A stretch of 64,000 bases of DNA from Schistocerca nitens (GCF_023898315.1 NC_064616.1:288761205-288825204); one strand, 5' to 3'. Positions 1-10,815 are shown, counted from the first letter of the stretch. The notes: a model not told the origin generated them from the letters alone. Numbers and translations are program-made.

Positions 1-681
1 CGTTGACACATTACGGTCGTGTGTCCACTATTTAACAATGCCTGTTTGCAACAGATTACCAGAATGGATATCTGCTGTTTACAGTGGTTACTGCGCTGGT
101 GTCGCTTACACAGTAGGAAAAAGTCATTCTCCCAAGGAACATCGCCACACAGCTGTACGTTTTGAGAAGTTATTTTATTTAGATAACCAGTTTCCGCATC
201 TCAATAATGTCATCTTCAGGCCCCATATCCACTTCATGCACAGTCAGATGTATCGATACAAGCATACTGAAGCCATAATTAAATGAATACCGTGAATTCG
301 TTATTGTAGAGTTTCCATCTAAGATTTGACAACAACTTTTAGCACGGGTAGTGTAAACTGCTCGTCCAGTCCTACTTCTTTGACAGATTTTCTTGACACT
401 AAGTCGATAAACAGTCGCGCAATGTTATGCAAGACAAATATTTCCTTATTGATGTGGGCAAAATCGATTCTTCGAGTCTATGTCTTTCGTGCCTAATATG
501 TGCAGTTGAAATCCTTCTGATCAGTAACTTATCCAGGAACATAAAAGAAGATATTTTGATAGAAGCTGTTCTGCTACCCTGGAGCTTACAGGGGGAACAT
601 ACAACGATTTTTCTCATCCTTCAAGCGACTTGTATATACGTAAATTTAACAAATGCTGCTCTGGTATGATGGGCTTGTTAA
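1..681. other. No recognised gene
   Basis: I see only short chance open frames here (up to about 80 codons) with no recognisable domain, and no clear repeat family. It precedes the first SINE insertion site. Confidence 0.4.
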
Positions 682-692
682 GCGTTTTTGAG

Positions 693-934
693 GAGGTCGA
701 GAATGGGCTGATTGGGGAAAAGATCAAACAGCGAGGTCATCGGTCTCATCAGATTAGGGAAGAACGGGGAAGGAAGTCGGCCGTGCCCTTTCAAAGGAAC
801 CATCCTAGCATTTGCAATGAGTGATTTAGGGAATTCACGGAAAACCTAAACCAGGAGTGCCGGACGCGGTATTGAACCGTCGTCTTCCCGAATGCGAGTC
901 CAGTGTGCTAACCAATGCGCTAACTCGCTCGGTC
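693..934 (-). mobile_element. tRNA-derived SINE (family C)
   Basis: Read on the minus strand, a tRNA-like head (GCGAGTTAGCGCATTGG, then GGTTCAATACCGCG as B box) is followed by a body with TTTAGGTTTTCCGTG and the CCTTTGAAAGGGCACGG block. The element is flanked by an 11-bp duplication GCGTTTTTGAG at 682-692 and 935-945, so it moved by target-primed insertion. The same family recurs at 10618-10815 and 45563-45799. Confidence 0.85.
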
Positions 935-1114
935 GCGTTTTTGAGAAATCGAGGTTCAAAGTCCTGGTACCCTGTTGGGCGCTAGCCGTCTAGAATCGGG
1001 TTTAGCGCGACCGGTTAAGGCGGAACACTAAGAGCAGTGTTTCAGTCCCGTCATATTTTGTCAATCTTCTACCAAAAGCTTGTATCGCTACAACGAATCT
1101 GTTTCTTCGGCTAA

Positions 1115-1172
1115 TAATAAGAATTATTATTATTGTTATTATTATTATCATTACTATTATTATTATTACTAC
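1115..1172. repeat. (ATT)n microsatellite
   Basis: Imperfect trinucleotide run of ATT/ATC in the left arm of the foldback repeat, immediately before the SINE. The matching right-arm stretch (about 1610-1650) is also ATT/ATC-rich, so the tract is part of the older inverted repeat. Confidence 0.8.
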
Positions 1173-1173
1173 T

Positions 1174-1370
1174 GCCGGCCGCTGTGGTCGAACGGTTCTA
1201 GGCACTTCAGTCCGGAATCACGCGGCTGCTAAGGTCGCAGGTTCGAATCCTGCCTCGGGCATGGACGTGTGTAATGTCCTTGGGTTAGTTAGGTTTAAGT
1301 AGTTCTAAGTCTCGGGGACTGATGACCTCAGATGTTAAGTCCCATAGTGCTTGGAGCCATTTGAACCATT
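1174..1370 (+). mobile_element. tRNA-derived SINE (family A)
   Basis: Head GCCGGCCGCTGTGGTCGA with A box, B box GGTTCGAATCC, then a body with TTAGTTAGGTTTAAGTAG and the terminal block AGCCATTTGAACCATT. The head resembles a class II (Ser/Leu-type) tRNA. This is the most abundant SINE in the window, with at least fifteen copies in both orientations. It is inserted inside the left arm of the foldback repeat. Confidence 0.9.
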
Positions 1371-1731
1371 ATTGTTACAGTAATAAATAATTGACGAAGT
1401 ATAGTCGAGGTATAATAAGGTATCATGATGAAGTGCACACACATTTATCGATAAATTCACGCTAGTATCACATACATAATGTACATTAAAATGTAGGTAT
1501 ATTCCAGTAGTACCTCACTGCGATACGCGCCGTAATGTATCGATAAAAGTATGTTCATTTCACCACAGTTATTATTATACCTCAATTATAGCTCACCACG
1601 AGTGTGCCACAACTATTATCACAACCATCATCATCACCATTATTATTACTGTCCATTTTCGAAGAAACGTGATTCGTTGTAGCGATGCAATAAATTAACA
1701 AAGAATGACGCGAGTCGAACGCAGTACGAGC

Positions 1732-2992
1732 AGCCTTATAGTCTGCAGCTTAATTTATTTACGCTAACGCCGATGGCCGACAGCTGACGCTCTTGTATGA
1801 TATTCAACGGACTGGTCAGAATTTGAATCTCAATTTTCAACAGTGCATGAGAACTATATACTACTAGAACAGTGTTTGTTATACCTAAGTAAGTGCTCAA
1901 ATAATGCGACAGATGAGCAAAATCACAGACCTAATGGGTATATTATGCTTCTCTTGTTATTCACGTTCAGATCTCAGGTAAGATCGCACTGGGTTTATAC
2001 TCGTATACACAGTCTAGCCGCACTTTAGCCATGTTCCGCACGGCGCAGCAGTATAGAGTGCCTAGCCAGCAGCGGGGTGTTCCGCTCTGCAGTAGGGCCC
2101 GCCATCCCCATTCATGTTACTGCCTGAGGCGAGAAAGCCGTCCCGCAGTGTTCGCGATGTACCTATACACGTGCGAGCAATACGCTCCTGAGGTACGCTC
2201 GCAGGATAAAGTGGTCCGTTGAGCTTAGGCGTGAGCGTTCTGTGACATACACATTGCTCGCGAGAATGTACATGCTTAGGCCTGCCGATGGTATACTGGG
2301 ACACAGACAGTACGGCGCAGAATAGTGTTGTTTTCTGCGATTCCTCCTTTCTAATGGGGCAGCGTAAGGTAGAGTGCAGACAGCCCTCTTCTCCCAAGTA
2401 CCTGCGTCGGGCTGCGCTGATGTTGTGGCAGTGACACAGCTTCCTGCCTCCCGCATCGCAGCGGATTCATTCGATAGCTGTTTTCCGCAAAATCGGAAGA
2501 ACTGATAGAAGTATTCCATAAAGAAAGGAGACAATATGACTATATGAAGAAAACACTGAAAGACTCAATATGTCGAAATAGAGCTGAATAAATATGGAAG
2601 TTAAAGTAACCATACCGAAAATATTTAACTTTTAGCAACTACCTTTTTTGTAACAGAACAATAAGTTAGTCCAAAATTAAATAATACTTACCCCAGCAAA
2701 TTAATTTTAAACTGAACTTTCCTGACACTTGTAGAATACCACGAAATGGCCCTACAGGGCCGCTAAAGTAATTTTTGAAGCTGCTTCCTATGATGAAGTA
2801 TGTGTATTTTAGCTCGAGGACTGCAGATTGAAACCGATGAAATTTCAAAAACCATAGGTAATTAACGAGATGACACTGCAGAAACTGAAAGAATCAGAGG
2901 TTGTTGAGAGTTTTAGGGGCAGCAGTAGGCAATGATTGAATGAAACGTAAGAGAGGAATACAATAGAAGACGAAAGAGTAGCTTTGAGCTAT
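1732..2992. other. No recognised gene
   Basis: No frame has a recognisable protein. The 123-codon minus frame near 2163-2534 has no domain I know. Around 2860-2990 the plus strand resembles eroded LINE sequence (KLKESEVVESF), but too little is left to classify. Confidence 0.4.
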
Positions 2993-3120
2993 TTGGCGAT
3001 CCTTTACAGATTTACAGATCCAATAACCACAGTCGAAAGGCTGTTATAGGCGTTATTCCCTGGAATTCATGTGTACGCCTTTGCTGTAGCATCACAAACG
3101 TGTGAGATAAATTCTGCCTC
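2993..3120 (+). repeat. Dispersed repeat block A, copy 1
   Basis: About 128 bp starting TGGCGATCCTTTACAG that recurs, diverged, at 7441-7568. Both copies contain GGAATTCATGT and AAACGTGTGA. It joins directly to block B at 3123. The family is not recognised. Confidence 0.7.
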
Positions 3121-3122
3121 TG

Positions 3123-3237
3123 ACTTTCGACGTCGACGTCGTGGCAACTACCGGTGAAGTGAATGCACTGGGCAGCGAGACGTGTGTAACCTGGTCAGGC
3201 GGTTGGCCTATGCGGCTATGTAGACTGCCCCATTAGA
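3123..3237 (+). repeat. Dispersed repeat block B, copy 1
   Basis: About 115 bp starting ACTTTCGACGTCGACGTC and ending CATTAGA, repeated with few changes at 4678-4793. It contains GGTCAGGCGGTTGGCC. The two copies are direct repeats flanking the LINE relic at 3295-4430. They could be parts of one larger repeat unit; I do not recognise it. Confidence 0.75.
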
Positions 3238-3294
3238 CAAGGTGTACTAGAAATCCTCGGATAACGCAGAAGATACTTAATTTAAATGGTAAAA

Positions 3295-4430
3295 AGAGAA
3301 ATCATAAACCCAGAAGAAAAGAAATACAGACGTCTAAAAATGAGACTGATAGAAAGTATAAAATTTCAGACCAGGCTGGAGGAGAAATGCAAGACTGTAG
3401 GAGCGTGCATAACTAGAGGAAAGACAGATGCCACCATAGGAACATGGATAAGATGTGGTGTGTAAGTTATATTAGCCGAAATACTATCAGACGTCGATAT
3501 GAATGTAATAATTTCATTTACAAAGAATTCAGGTGGTGACAGGTGGGAATACTACAGAACAACGAGTTTAATAAAGGATTGTTGTAAATACTGCTACAAA
3601 TTATTTACATAAGAATGCAAAAACTGGTAGCAACCAACCTCGGCGAAGATCAGTTTGGGTTCCGGAGAAATGTAGGAATATGAGAATACTGACCCTATGA
3701 CGTATCACAGAAGATAGATTAAACAAAGGCGAAACTAATTCTGTAGCATTTGCAGATTTAGAGAAAGCTTTTGACAACGCTGACTGGAATATATTCTTCG
3801 GGATTCTCAAAAAATGGTTCAAATGGCGCTGAGCACTATGGGACTTAACTTCTGAGGTCATCAGTCCCCTAGAACTTAGAACTACTTAAACCTAACTAAC
3901 CTAAGGACATCACCTAAGGCCACCCATGCACGAGGCAGGATTCGAACCTGCGACCGTAGTGGTCGCGCGGTTCCAGACTGTAGCGCCTAGAACCGATGGG
4001 CCACCCTGACCGGCTTCGGGATTCTCCTGTCAGTATGAGTAAAATACTGGGAGCAAAAGGTTATTTAGATCCTGTATTGAAACTTGACTGCAGTTGAGAG
4101 AGACGAAGGATATGAGAGAGAAGCATCAATTAAAAGGGAGTGAGATAGGATTGTAGCCTATCCACGATATTATTAAATCTGTTCATCGAGCAGGGAGTAA
4201 AGGAAACTAACGGTAAACTTGTAGAGGACGGCAAAATCCAGGGAGAAGAAAAAGCTTCGAGCTTTGCCGATAACGTAATTCGTCAGAGACCGCAATGGAT
4301 TTGGATGAACAGTACACTGAGGAGCTATCGGAAAATCCTATAAACTGCACAATAAGAAACAAATTTAGTTTAACAACCTCGTAGCAGGCTGCAGGTATCA
4401 TGAAAGATCGTTACCAAGTTTATGTACTAC
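3295..4430 (+). pseudogene. Decayed non-LTR retrotransposon (reverse transcriptase relic)
   Basis: Plus-strand frames with many stops and shifts still show reverse-transcriptase blocks. A FADLEKAFDNADW-like palm motif lies near 3750-3790, and after the SINE come a VRxDCSLSTILLNLFIE-like stretch and SSFADNV near 4260 in place of the catalytic YADD-type block. The same family is better preserved at 13140-15345. A family A SINE (3811-4014) splits the motif region, with a 12-bp duplication either side. I infer an RTE- or CR1-related LINE; the clade is uncertain. It is not functional. Confidence 0.7.
3811..4014 (-). mobile_element. tRNA-derived SINE (family A)
   Basis: Minus-oriented, near full length. 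Its 12-bp target-site duplication TTCGGGATTCTC is perfect at 3797-3808 and 4015-4026, so the insertion is later than the LINE it interrupts. Confidence 0.95.
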
Positions 4431-5309
4431 GCCACTGTCAATTTTATTTTTCTGTTAATTTTCTTCGGCAGTATTAAGGTTAATTTATTAGCTCCAGAAT
4501 TAAATCAGAAAGAAATACTACTGATATAAGTGAAGTAAATTCGTAAGCTTATCATTCGAGTAAATTCTTTCCTTAGCTGTCCTTTCCCATTTTGAGTCTT
4601 TGAGAATTTCTTCCGTATAATTAAGATGACGCACGTCACAAAGAACCTTTTTTTTTCTACGCAACAGTTCTGTCAGTACTTTCGACGTCGACGTCGTGGC
4701 AACTACCCGTAAAGTGAATGCACTGAGTAGCGAGACGTGTGTAACCTGGTCAGGCGGTTGGCCTATGCGGCTATGTACACTGCCCCCATTAGAATGCATG
4801 CGTCAGAGAAACCTATGCTGTTCTACGCTACGCTGTCTGCGTCGCATTATAACGCCATTCGAAATGCCACAACACACAATAGGGACGTCAACGCCTCAAA
4901 GAGAACGTACTTGCAAGTAACCCAATTGAAAGGGATAAGACTGCTTCTGCGAAGTATATTCAATAACGGTCTCGTAAACGGGCTGCTTAGCGTCTCGTGA
5001 AATTTTTCTAATACAAAAGCTCTGCTCTCGGCTACTGCTGCACGTGCAGCGCAAATGATACCACTGACGTAAGAATCATTTCATCTGTCACGTTCAAACC
5101 ATATTTCTCTTTCTGCTGTTTCATTTTCTACTATGTACAATGTTGGTAGCCACATTTACATGCTCTTTTATAAAATCTTGTTAACAGTGGTTAATTATAG
5201 ACAAAGAACAATGAGATTTTCGTAAAACGTTTTCTAGCTTCATAGTCAAAAATTGCTGTATGTTCTGGTCCCTTTTTTCCAGCAATGGGTGACAACTACA
5301 GAGACAATT
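4431..5309. other. No recognised gene (contains repeat block B copy 2)
   Basis: Apart from block B at 4678-4793 I see no domain. The short plus-strand frames at 4696-5000 are translations of that repeat and its flank. Confidence 0.4.
4678..4793 (+). repeat. Dispersed repeat block B, copy 2
   Basis: Near-identical to 3123-3237, starting ACTTTCGACGTCGACGTC. It lies downstream of the LINE relic in the same orientation as copy 1. Confidence 0.75.
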
Positions 5310-7436
5310 AGGAAGTCACTAACATCTAGAACTGCATCTATTCATCTAAATCTATACTCTGCAAACCGCCATGAGGTGCATGCAGATGGTACGTGCCATT
5401 GTACCAGTTATGAGGATTTCTTACTGTTCCATCCACGTACGGAGCGTGGGAAGAATGATGGATTTACTGCCTCTGTGCCTGCTGTAATTATTCTAAGCTT
5501 ACCCTCATGATCTCTGTGTGCGATACGTAGGGGGTTGTATTATATCCCTAGAGCAATCATTTAAAACCGATTCTTGAATCTCTGTTAATAGACTTTCTCG
5601 GGATAGTTTACGTCTGTCTTCAAGAGTCTGCCATTACAGTTCCTTCAGTATCTGTGTGACACTCTCCCATGGATTAAACAAACCTGTGGCCATTCGTGCT
5701 GCCATTCTCTGCATTCGTTTAATATTTCCTGCTAGTTCTATCTGGTATGGTTCCTACACACTTGAGCAATATTCTAGGATGGGTAAGCAGTCTCTTTTGT
5801 GGACCGATTGCACTTCCCAGTATTCTACCAATAAACCGAAGTCTACCTCCTGCTTTACCCACGTCTGAATCTATGTGATCATGCCATTTCGTATCTCCAC
5901 ATATAGCTACACCAAGGTACTTATATGAGTTGGCCGATTCCAACAGTGACATTGATATTATAGTCATAGGATAATACTTTTTTCCGTTTTGTGAAGTGCA
6001 AAATTTTACATTTCTGAACATTCAGAGCAAGCTGCCAACCTCTGCACCATGTTAAAACCATATCAAGCCACATTATGGTGTGTGACGGAGGGTACTTCGT
6101 GTAACACAGTCGTCTCCCACTTCTCTGTTCCAGTCGCGGATTGCACACGGGAAGAATGATTGTTTGTGCTCCTCCATACGTAGAAGAAATTAATATACTG
6201 GTTGATTAGTCAAGGAACGTCAGGTCTCTGAATTTTAACAGTAAGCAAGTCAGCTATGCACAACGCATCTCTTGTAGCCCCCGTCACTGGAGATAGGTGA
6301 GCATCTCTGCACGCTTTCACGCTTACTCAAGTACTTGTGACGAAACGCACTGCGCTCCTTTAGATATTTTTATAACCTCTATATCAGGTAAGGATCCTGG
6401 ACCGAAGAGCAATAGTCAAGTATCGGACGAAGGTTTTGAAAGTTGCCGGTCGCTGTGGTCGAGCGGTTCTAGGAGCTTCAGTATGGAACCGCGCTGCTGC
6501 TACGTTCGCAGGTTCGAATCCTGCCTCGGGCATGGATGTGTGTGATGTCCTTAGGTTAGTTAGGTTTATGCAGTTCTAAGTCTATGGGAATGATGACCTC
6601 AGATGTTAAGTCCCATAGTGCTTAGAGCCAACTGAACCATTTTTTGAGAGTTACCTTCTTCGTGGATGGACAACACTTCCTGAATATTCTGCCAGCGAAT
6701 TCCAGTCTGGCATCATTCTTTCTTTTGATTCGTTTTACGTGGTCGTTGAAATTTAAATCGTTCCGTTTACGTGCCCCAAGATATTTAATGTACGTTACTG
6801 TTTCCAGTGATCACCCATCAGTTGTCCAAGCAATTAATAACGGCCCTTGTGTCTATTTATGCCCAATACGTTGCATTTCTGTACACTGAGGGTCAGCTGC
6901 CAATACCTGCACTAAGAGCCCATCTTCTGCAGATCTTCCCCCACTTTGCTACAGTTTACCAGCTTTGCGACCTCTCTGTATCTACAAAAGCATCATCCGG
7001 CAGCAGTGTCGTGGAGCTTACAACGTGATTCACTAGTTCATTTACATATATAGCGAATAGTAATGTCCTATAACACATCCTCGAGGTACTTTTACGTCTG
7101 AAGATTTCTCTCCGTTAGAATGATTCGTTGTGTTCAATTTGACAGGAACTCTGCAATATAGTCACAAAGCTTTTCTGTTGCTATCAAGGTGACATTGCAA
7201 AACTGTGTCAAACGCCTTATGGAAGTCAAGGAACACAGTATCAATCTGGTCTTCGGCATCTACTGCCTTCTGAGTCTCATGCACGAACACAGCGAGCTGC
7301 GTTTTATACGATTGCTGTTTGTTGAATTTATATTGATTCCTTCAGAAGAAATTATCGGTATCATGAAAGGTCATAATATGCGAGCACAAATCATGTCATG
7401 ATGACACCAGCGATATAGGCCTATAGTTGTATCCAC
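5310..7436 (-). pseudogene. Decayed CR1/Jockey-type LINE, minus strand
   Basis: Read on the minus strand, the start (7190-7430) has FLDFHKAFDTV of a reverse transcriptase. The C-terminal part (5719-6021) has SYKYLGVAICGDTKWHDHI and RLRFIGRILG, the block after the catalytic domain that also occurs in the copies at 17440-19925, 25893-26785 and 30460-31976. The 3' end is near 5327-5365 (complement of GGCGGTTTGCAGAGTATAG). Stops and frameshifts are frequent and the YADD region is lost. A SINE lies at 6445-6641. It is an old, inactive copy. Confidence 0.75.
6445..6641 (+). mobile_element. tRNA-derived SINE (family A)
   Basis: Full-length plus-strand copy (GCCGGTCGCTGTGGTCG head, GGTTCGAATCC B box). 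Target-site duplication TTTTGAAAGTT (6434-6444) and TTTTGAGAGTT (6642-6652), one mismatch, inside the minus-strand LINE. Confidence 0.9.
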
Positions 7437-7440
7437 CTAT

Positions 7441-7568
7441 TCGGCGATCCTTTACAGATTTACAGATCCAATAACCACAGTTGAAAGACTGAACTAGACG
7501 TCATTCCTTGGAATTCATGTTTACGTCTTTGCTGTAACATTATAAACGTGTGAAATGAATTCTGTCTC
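7441..7568 (+). repeat. Dispersed repeat block A, copy 2
   Basis: Diverged copy of 2993-3120, starting TCGGCGATCCTTTACAG. Here it is not followed by block B. Confidence 0.65.
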
Positions 7569-7609
7569 TCTCATACTCATTGTCCAGAATGCAAAATCAC
7601 AATGACCTG

Positions 7610-7815
7610 CCCGCATCTCGTGGTCGTGCGGTAGCGTTCTCGCTTCCCACGCCCGGGTTCCCGGGTTCGATTCCCGGCGGGATCAGGGATTTTCTCTGCC
7701 TCGTGATGGCTGGGTGTTGTGTGCTGTCCTTAGGTTAGTTAGGTTTAAGTAGTTCTAAGTTCTAGGGGACTTATGACCACAGCAGTTGAGTCCCATAGTG
7801 CTCAGAGCCATTTGA
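7610..7815 (+). mobile_element. Gly-tRNA-headed SINE sharing the family A body
   Basis: The head reads GCATCTCGTGGTCGTGCGG, an anticodon-arm region CTCGCTTCCCACGC (anticodon CCC, Gly-like) and B box GGGTTCGATTCCC. From about 7725 the body matches family A (TTAGTTAGGTTTAAGTAG ... AGCCATTTGAAC). The duplication ACAATGACCTG is perfect at 7599-7609 and 7816-7826. This is a SINE with a different tRNA head on the same 3' module. Confidence 0.9.
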
Positions 7816-7857
7816 ACAATGACCTGACGCAAGACATAATAACAGTAATATATAATA

Positions 7858-9279
7858 CACTCCTGGAAATTGAAATAAGAACACCGTGAATTCATTGTCC
7901 CAGGAAGGGGAAACTTTATTGACACATTCCTGGGGTCAGATACATCACATGATCACACTGACAGAACCACAGGCACATAGACACAGGCAACAGAGCATGC
8001 ACAATGTAGGCACTAGTACAGTGTATATCCACGTTTCGCAGCAATGCACGCTGCTATTCTCCCATGGAGACGATCGTAGAGATGCTGGATGTAGTCCTGT
8101 GGAACGGCTTGCCATGCCATTTCCACCTGGCGCCTCAGTTGGACCAGCGTTCGTGCTGGACGTGCAGACCGCGTGAGACGACGCTTCATCCAGTCCCAAA
8201 CATGCTCAATGGGGGACAGATCCGGAGATCTTGCTGGCCAGGGTAGTTGACTTACACCTTCTAGAGCACGTTGGGTGGCACGGGATACATGCGGACGTGC
8301 ATTGTCCTGTTGGAACAGCAAGTTCCCTTGCCGGTCTAGGAATGGTAGAACGATGGGTTCGGTGACGGTTTGGATGTACCGTGCGCTATTCAGTGTCCCC
8401 TCGACGATCACCAGTGGTGTACGGCCAGTGTAGGAGATCGCTCCCCACACCATGATGCCGGGTGTTGGCCCTGTGTGCCTCGGTCGTATGCAGTCCTGAT
8501 TGTGGCGCTCACCTGCACGGCGCCAAACACGCATACGACCATCATTGGCACCAAGGAAGAAGCGACTCTCATCGCTGAAGACGACACGTCTCCATTCGTC
8601 CCTCCATTCACGCCTGTCGCGACACCACCGGAGGCGGGCTGCACGATGTTGGGGCGTGAGCGGAAGACGGCCTAACGGTGTGCGGGACCGTAGCCCAGCT
8701 TCATGGAGACGGTTGCGAATGGTCCTCGCCGATACCCCAGGAGCAACAGTGTCCCTAATTTGCTGGGAAGTGGCGGTGCGGTCCCCTACGGCACTGCGTA
8801 GGATCCTACGGTCTTGGCGTGCATCCGTGCGTCGCTGCGGTCCGGTCCCAGGTCGACGGGCACGTGCACCTTCCGCCGACCACTGGCGACAACATCGATG
8901 TACTGTGGAGACCTCACGCCCCACGTGTTGAGCAATTTGGCGGTACGTCCACCCGGCCTCCCGCATGCCCACTGTACGCCCTCGCTCAAAGTCCGTCAAC
9001 TGCACATACGGTTCACGTCCACGCTGTCGCGGCATGCTACCAGTGTTAAAGACTGCGATGGAGCTCCGTATGCCACGGCAAACTGGCTGACACTGACGGC
9101 GGCGGTGCACAAATGCTGCGCAGCTAGCGCCATTCGACGGCCAACACCGCGGTTCCTGGTGTGTCCGCTGTGCCGTGCGTGTGATCATTGCTTGTACAGC
9201 CCTCTCGCAGTGTCCGGAGCAAGTATGGTGTGTCTGACACACCGGTGTCAATGTGTTCTTTTTTCCATTTCCAGGAGTG
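7858..9279 (-). mobile_element. Full-length Tc1-type transposon, copy 1
   Basis: 1422 bp bounded by TA dinucleotides (7856-7857, 9280-9281) and terminal inverted repeats CACTCCTGGAAATTGAA / complement of CACTCCTGGAAATGGAA, about 27 bp. One transposase gene is on the minus strand. Near-identical copies lie at 17637-19058 (intact) and 56470-57890 (one-base deletion). Low divergence and an intact gene suggest recent movement. Confidence 0.95.
8013..9035 (-). CDS. Tc1-family transposase, intact, DD32E spacing
   Basis: 340 residues starting MPRQRGREPY. The frame is open upstream, but this ATG matches copies 2 and 3 and lies just before the DNA-binding domain. The N-terminal half holds two helix-turn-helix segments (about 10-60 and 85-125: RTVGMREAGWTYRQIAQHVG, then QQIRDTVAPGVSARTIRNRL). 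The catalytic domain has SDESRF (D155), MVWGAIS (195-201), QQDNARPH (D244) and SPDLSPIEHVW (E277). Exactly 32 residues separate D244 and E277, where canonical Tc1 enzymes have 34. The product would cut and paste the 1.4-kb element at TA sites. All catalytic residues are present, so it may be active. Residues R21, Q33, F160, R167 and T225 differ from copy 2. Confidence 0.93.
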   Translation of the reverse strand: MPRQRGREPYVQLTDFERGRTVGMREAGWTYRQIAQHVGREVSTVHRCCRQWSAEGARARRPGTGPQRRTDARQDRRILRSAVGDRTATSQQIRDTVAPGVSARTIRNRLHEAGLRSRTPLGRLPLTPQHRAARLRWCRDRREWRDEWRRVVFSDESRFFLGANDGRMRVWRRAGERHNQDCIRPRHTGPTPGIMVWGAISYTGRTPLVIVEGTLNSARYIQTVTEPIVLPFLDRQGNLLFQQDNARPHVSRATQRALEGVSQLPWPARSPDLSPIEHVWDWMKRRLTRSARPARTLVQLRRQVEMAWQAVPQDYIQHLYDRLHGRIAACIAAKRGYTLY

Positions 9280-9281
9280 TA

Positions 9282-10617
9282 TTTTATATACTAATGAGCA
9301 ATATATAATATACCTGTCACTTTGTTCAAAAATATGTGTGATGTGTTTAACAATGTCTTTCACATTTCTGTATATTCTCTGTTTTAAAGGCTTCAGGTAG
9401 GCGGGTAACCAACAGCTCTTGAGATAATTTCTTTGAAGAGCAGCAAAAATTCTGTAAGTGGAATTAGGTATGTGAAATAGTGTGAACAGAGTCGTGTGTG
9501 GCCCTCAAAGTGATGAGATATAGGTAACAACACGAGAGTTTCACTGTTTTAGTACATTATTAAGACGAAACGTTGCATTCCGTGTACTTTTATCTGCAGT
9601 CTGTGTATCCTATACCACTATAGAAGTGACTTTTGTGTATTGCACAAAATAATCAATAATAAATAAATATTGTTAATGTCACAAGTTCGAAATCTGACGG
9701 TTCTGGACAGTTCTTTCCAAATTGTAAAACTAAATGAAGGTTTACTGAAATATGATGCAACGTCCGTTCGAACAAGTATTGTAATTATATGGGAAACCCA
9801 CTAACAATTAATGATGACACTTATCCTTTACGCAGACATGTTTGGAAATTATTTTAACTGAATTTTTTGTAAAAAAAACTGCAACTTAGAACCGGCGTTT
9901 CGACAGACTTCGAATCTGAAAGATGCCCTAATTGTTCCATTAATACAACGATTCGCCGAAACGTAACATGTGTCATCGATATTTTTTGGTTTAGTGAATA
10001 TTGCTTTAAATATAGTATAACCACGTTAACAGTTTTTCAGTGCTATTAGTTTCATTGTCTTCATGGTTTTGAAGCAGTAGGAGCAGCTAACCTGAAATGT
10101 CAAGCACCGCAGAAAGAGCAAAGTACAAATTCAGTATAGCCTATGAAATCGATATTGTCGCTGAAAGCAATTTAGCAAATGAAACATCAAGTGGTACCAT
10201 GCACTGGCTTGTTTTGAAATTGTCGCTGTTTAGCGTAAGTGATACGCACTAAAGATACTGAGAAGACAAGGTGTACTCCCAAAATCTGATGTCTGTCAGT
10301 AAAAACATTTTTGCTAGCGTTGGTTTGGAATCCCACTACATGATGTAACCTGGACGTCCCATTTCACTCCAAGCACTTGATTAATTTGTCAGAGCTGTAT
10401 TCGTGTCATGAAAATCCTTGGGAATAACTATGGCAGGGGTGGTTTTCTTTACTGCAAGAATACTTAATACAAAATTTAATATGCCAATATGAATTGTATA
10501 TTAGTCGAAATAATAATAATAAGAATGAAGTACGATATCATTCATATTCTCTCTTCACATCGTTACGTATGGCCAAGAAATCGCTATTGCCTCTGCACTT
10601 TACTTAGTTCATAAAAA
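9282..10617. other. No recognised gene
   Basis: About 1.3 kb of AT-rich sequence with only short, stop-rich frames and no recognised repeat. Confidence 0.45.
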
Positions 10618-10815
10618 TCGAGCGAGATGGCGCAGTGGTTAGCGCAATGTACTCACATTCTGGAGGACAACGGTTCAAATCTGCGTCCAGCCATCGAGAT
10701 TTAGATTTTCCGTGATTTACCTAAATCGCTCCAGCCAATTGCCAGGATGGTTCTTTTGAAAAGGGCACGGGCGATTTCCTGCCCCATCCTTTCGTAACCC
10801 GAGCTTAACATTAAA
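10618..10815 (+). mobile_element. tRNA-derived SINE (family C), diverged
   Basis: Head ATCGAGCGAGATGGCGCAGTGG, weak B box GGTTCAAATC, then the body block CCTAAATCGCTCC and CTTTTGAAAAGGGCAC. The 3' tail (CGAGCTTAACATTAAACATTAAT) differs from the copies at 693 and 45563, so a sub-family is likely. Confidence 0.75.

Larger units (their letters stand above)
1047..1731. repeat. Large inverted repeat (foldback-like element)
   Basis: The left arm (about 1047-1470) and right arm (about 1520-1731) are diverged reverse complements. Matched pairs are ATCGCTACAACGAATC at 1084-1099 with its complement at 1671-1686, GAGGTATAATA at 1407 with its complement at 1573-1583, and TTTATCGATA at 1444-1453 with its complement at 1539-1548. 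The last two pairs centre near 1495. The left arm is longer only because a SINE (1174-1370) and an ATT-rich microsatellite sit inside it. No gene is visible inside. Confidence 0.7.

Noticed and set aside
7612-7690. tRNA-Gly(CCC)-like sequence as a real tRNA gene
   Set aside because: The acceptor stem does not pair properly, the sequence continues into a SINE body and it is flanked by a target-site duplication.
8500-8931. 143-codon frame opposite the Tc1 transposase (also at 17985-18416 and 57111-57542)
   Set aside because: It is the antisense shadow of the conserved transposase gene. It recurs only because the transposon does, and has no domain.
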